The notes under the pieces: model-generated | The model's input: only the letters and a program-made list of their open reading frames with translations | What the model was told of the DNA's origin: nothing | Database searches by the model: none | Made by a program: the position numbers and the translations under genes | In this document: piece by piece, positions 43,491 to 45,883 of the stretch | Position numbering within the stretch: position 1 is the first letter of the stretch | How the letters are laid out: each line of letters begins with the position of its first letter | Source of the DNA: an uncultured Chloroflexota bacterium | GTDB taxonomy: Bacteria; Chloroflexota; Dehalococcoidia; UBA2979 | DNA: 45,883 nt | NCBI GenBank assembly: GCA_903917615.1 | Contig: CAIXBH010000040.1 | Coordinates: 1 to 45,883 of the forward strand | Direction: 5' to 3'

Positions 43491-44071
43491 CGACTCCCGC
43501 TGTCCGGCACGTCTGCCACGAGGGAGACGACCGCATCCTTCGACTGGACCGCTCCCGACCGCGGTTCGAGGCCGAGCACGCGCAGCCTCGTCGTGCCCAC
43601 CTGCCCCTCGCCCACTGCGGGTGACAGGACGATCGAGAGGTCCGCGCTGTCGTTCGCCCGAAACTGCACCGTGGCCTGCCCTGCCCAGATGCACGTCACA
43701 CCGGGCGGGCAGCGCGAATCGTCGAGGACGGCCACGAACTGGAGCAGCTCACCGCCCGGCAGTCGCACCCGCCCCCCCGGGCGCATCTGGAACGGCTGCC
43801 CCGCGACGACGGCGGGTATCGCAGGCGTGACCACGGGCGCGGCCGCCGCCGTTGCCACGGACGTGACCACGGCGGGGGTGGGTGTCGCAGTCCGTGGAAG
43901 GGGCGGTGCTGCCGTCGGACTCGCGACGGCACTGGCAGCCGGCGACGCCGTGGTCGAGACGACCGCCGACGGGGTCGCCGAAGGCGTTGCCGAAGGCGTG
44001 ATCGAGCGCGCCGGGACGTCGCAGGCCGCGAGCAGCAGAACCGAGGCAGCAAGGAGCGCACGGCGTCTCAT
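43487..44071 (-). CDS. Lipoprotein of unknown function
   Basis: The protein has 194 residues from ATG 44071, giving MRRRALLAASVLLLAACDV with a lipobox ending at Cys17; a longer frame to 44152 would hide the signal. Residues 20-90 are a Ser/Thr/Pro/Ala linker with repeated TPSA units. The C-terminal domain (about 95-194) has DDSRCPPGVTCIWAGQA, a Cys pair pattern I have seen in secreted bacterial domains of unknown function, followed by beta strands. It would sit on the outer face of the membrane. Its stop codon overlaps that of dnaE2. Confidence 0.82.
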   Translation of the reverse strand: MRRRALLAASVLLLAACDVPARSITPSATPSATPSAVVSTTASPAASAVASPTAAPPLPRTATPTPAVVTSVATAAAAPVVTPAIPAVVAGQPFQMRPGGRVRLPGGELLQFVAVLDDSRCPPGVTCIWAGQATVQFRANDSADLSIVLSPAVGEGQVGTTRLRVLGLEPRSGAVQSKDAVVSLVADVPDSGSR

Positions 44072-44231
44072 GCCCGTGAGACGCCTCGACGACACCGGCG
44101 GTTCCATGCGCGCTCCAACCTGCTGGACAGTGCACGACCGTGGCACGGACACTCCGTACGGAACGACTCACACCATTGTTGCCGGTTCGCACTACCGCGC
44201 CGTTACGGAGCGGTGCCAGAGAGGCAGTGTC

Positions 44232-45200
44232 ATGAAGGCCATCCAGATCACCGAGTTCGGCGGCCCCGAGCAGATGCAGTACGTCGACGTGCCGGACCCG
44301 AAGCCCGCGGAGGGACAGGTCCTCGTGCAGATCGAGGCGGCCGGCATCAACTTCGCGGACATCTACAGCCGCCGCGGCGAATACCCGGGTCCGGCACTGC
44401 CGCGCATCCTCGGCCAGGAGGCGGCGGGCACCGTGCGCGAGGTCGGACCGGGCGTCACCGGCTTCGCGCCGGGCGACCCGGTGGCCTACAGCAACGTGCC
44501 GAGCGCCTACGCCGAGCTCGCGGTGGTGCCGGCGGCACGCCTCGTGAAGCGCCCGGCGGGCCTCGACGCGAAGCAGGGCGCGGCGGCCATGCTCCAGGGC
44601 ATGACGGCGCACTACCTCTGCCACGCGACGTACCCGGTGCAGCAGGGCGACCGCGTGCTTATCCACGCTGGCGCGGGCGGCGTCGGGCTGCTGCTGATCC
44701 AGATGGTGAAGCGCCTCGGCGGCTATGTGTACACCACCGTCTCCACGGAGGAGAAGGCCGCGCTTGTCCGCGAGGCGGGAGCCGACGAGGTGATCCTGTA
44801 CTCGCATGTGGACTTCGCCGACGCGATCGCGAAGGCGACGAACGGCGAGGGCGTGCACGTCGCATACGACGCCGTCGGCAAGACGACGTTCGACGGCAGC
44901 ATCGCCTCGCTCAAGCGTCGCGGCTACATGGTGCTCTACGGCGCGGCGAGCGGCCCGGTGCCGCCGGTGAACCCCGCCGTCCTCAACGCGAAGTCGCTCT
45001 ACCTCACGCGCCCGAGCCTCGGCGACTACACCGTCACGCGTGAGGAGCTGACGCAGCGCGCCGGTGACGTCCTCGGCTGGATCGCCGAGGGCGAGCTCAA
45101 CCTGCGCATCGAGCACGTATTCCCGCTCGCGGAGGCCGCGGACGCGCACCGCGCACTCGAAGGTCGAGGCACCACGGGCAAGGTGCTCCTGATCCCGTAG
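44232..45200 (+). CDS. NADPH:quinone oxidoreductase, zinc-independent MDR family
   Basis: The protein has 322 residues. The MDR start MKAIQITEFGGPEQMQ, the GINFADIYSRRG block (quinone reductase signature, lacking zinc ligands), ILGQEAAGTV, and a Rossmann HAGAGGVGLLLIQMVKRLGG motif are all present. The C-terminal RPSLGDYT block is typical of QOR. It would reduce quinones or enones with NADPH in the cytoplasm. A GAGGCAGTG site precedes the ATG. Single gene, closed by the hairpin at 45224. Confidence 0.93.
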   Translation: MKAIQITEFGGPEQMQYVDVPDPKPAEGQVLVQIEAAGINFADIYSRRGEYPGPALPRILGQEAAGTVREVGPGVTGFAPGDPVAYSNVPSAYAELAVVPAARLVKRPAGLDAKQGAAAMLQGMTAHYLCHATYPVQQGDRVLIHAGAGGVGLLLIQMVKRLGGYVYTTVSTEEKAALVREAGADEVILYSHVDFADAIAKATNGEGVHVAYDAVGKTTFDGSIASLKRRGYMVLYGAASGPVPPVNPAVLNAKSLYLTRPSLGDYTVTREELTQRAGDVLGWIAEGELNLRIEHVFPLAEAADAHRALEGRGTTGKVLLIP

Positions 45201-45223
45201 CCCCGAATCGACCAACCGCATTC

Positions 45224-45251
45224 GAAGAGGCGCCCAGCCGGGCGCCTCTTC
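45224..45251. terminator. Bidirectional hairpin between convergent genes
   Basis: A perfect 12-bp stem (GAAGAGGCGCCC with GGGCGCCTCTTC) and AGCC loop lie between the quinone reductase and SDR stops. Confidence 0.85.
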
Positions 45252-45273
45252 CGTTCCCAGGGAACGTGGTGAT

Positions 45274-45882
45274 CTAAATGAAGCGTCCGCCGCCGTCGAC
45301 GTGGATGACCTCGCCGGTGAGATACGCGTTCTGCATGAGCATGAGGATGACCTGCGCGATGTCCTCGGGCTGGCCGATGCGCTTGCCAGGGAGCGCGGCC
45401 GCGCGGGCGTCGAGGCGTGCGCGCGCGTCAGGGCCGGTGTTCGAGAGCGGGGTGTCGACGAGGCCCGGCGTGACGCAGTTCACCCGCACGGGCGCCAGTT
45501 CGAGAGCCAGTGCGGGCGCGAGCGCCTCGACGCCGGAGAGGATGCTCGTGAACATCGCGGCCCCCACACGCGGCCGCGACGAAATGCCGCCGGACATGAG
45601 CGTGAGCGAACCACCGTCCGTCATCTTCGGCGCGGCGTGACGCACCGCGTGCACGACGCCCCACAGCCGCACATCGACGATGCTGCGCAGGGTCTCGAGG
45701 TCGTTCTTCACGATGGCGCCGTTGCCGAGCGTGCCCGCCGAGATCAGCACGTGGTCGACGCGCGGGATCGCATCGAACAGCGCGGCGATCGAGGCCTCGT
45801 TGGCGACGTCGACGACGGCCGTGCGCGGCGGATCGCCCTCGTCCTGGGCGAGCGTGCGCTGCGCGTCGGCGAGCCGCTCGGC
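45274..45882 (-). CDS. SDR family oxidoreductase (5' partial)
   Basis: The frame runs off the window edge, so the Rossmann glycine motif is not seen; 202 residues are visible. AVVDVANEASIAALFDAIPRVDHVLISAG is the middle of the nucleotide-binding fold, with ISAG for NNAG. The catalytic area reads SRPRVGAAMFTSILSGVEALAPALA, with no YxxxK, then RVNCVTPGLVDTPL and a VIHVDGGGRFI end. Cys/Tyr-less SDRs of this type exist as a recognised subgroup, so it may not be decayed. The GTG at 45750 is an internal codon, not the start. Confidence 0.88.
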   Translation of the reverse strand, partial: AERLADAQRTLAQDEGDPPRTAVVDVANEASIAALFDAIPRVDHVLISAGTLGNGAIVKNDLETLRSIVDVRLWGVVHAVRHAAPKMTDGGSLTLMSGGISSRPRVGAAMFTSILSGVEALAPALALELAPVRVNCVTPGLVDTPLSNTGPDARARLDARAAALPGKRIGQPEDIAQVILMLMQNAYLTGEVIHVDGGGRFI

Positions 45883-45883
45883 G

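Noticed and set aside
39450-43694. 1414-codon open frame antisense to imuB/dnaE2
   Set aside because: It is Arg/His/Leu-rich, follows the codon periodicity of dnaE2 on the other strand and has no recognisable domain. Such shadows are normal at this GC content.

Overview
This is a 45.9 kb stretch of a high-GC bacterial chromosome with dense, short-spaced genes, frequent GTG/ATG starts behind GGAGG-like ribosome sites, and GC-rich hairpin terminators. The mix of genes (Tat-type lipoprotein substrate-binding proteins, several thiolase-fold/DUF35 pairs, CaiB/BaiF CoA-transferases, an M42 peptidase, a bacterial SUI1 protein, and an ImuB-DnaE2 cassette behind a GAAC-N4-GTTC box) suggests Chloroflexota, probably Dehalococcoidia-like. 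An actinobacterium is less likely but not excluded. This placement is inference from gene content; no rRNA is present.

Region 1 (1-3.7 kb): the 3' part of a large membrane-anchored protein whose C-terminus carries spaced residues of the anthrax edema factor/CyaA/ExoY (class II) nucleotidyl cyclase family in an unusually short form. An overlapping downstream gene sits where an immunity gene would be, and a convergent gene encodes a single-domain cyclic-nucleotide-binding protein. This is the most unusual locus in the window.

Region 2 (3.9-14 kb): small metabolic genes: a cupin, a PEBP-like protein, a long acyl-CoA dehydrogenase resembling methylsuccinyl-CoA dehydrogenase, a LigI-like amidohydrolase with a NIPSNAP protein, a tRNA with anticodon CAT, and an SDR. 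There are also three broken genes: a frameshifted flavin-dependent oxidoreductase, a beta-lactamase-like hydrolase without its N-terminus, and a C-terminal remnant (probably thiolase-like) abutting it. A DUF35 protein and a CoA-transferase follow.

Region 3 (14-36.5 kb): an acyl-CoA catabolic island. Three orphan family-5 substrate-binding lipoproteins, encoded without permeases or ATPases, are interspersed with DUF35 + thiolase-fold pairs, acyl-CoA dehydrogenase, MaoC hydratase, a two-domain CoA-transferase, tandem amidohydrolases, CoaE, MmgE/PrpD and a TetR regulator. The order DUF35, thiolase-like, ACAD, MaoC, thiolase-like resembles steroid side-chain aldolytic modules (ChsE/ChsH/Ltp2). 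The thiolase-fold proteins lack the nucleophilic cysteine, so they may be aldolases or acyl-binding proteins rather than thiolases. Two promoters in this island share the same extended motif.

Region 4 (36.6-45.9 kb): housekeeping and stress genes: a SUI1-like factor, a secreted trypsin-like protease, an SOS mutasome cassette (imuB, small protein, dnaE2) with a LexA-like operator between its -35 and -10, a lipoprotein, a quinone oxidoreductase and a partial SDR.
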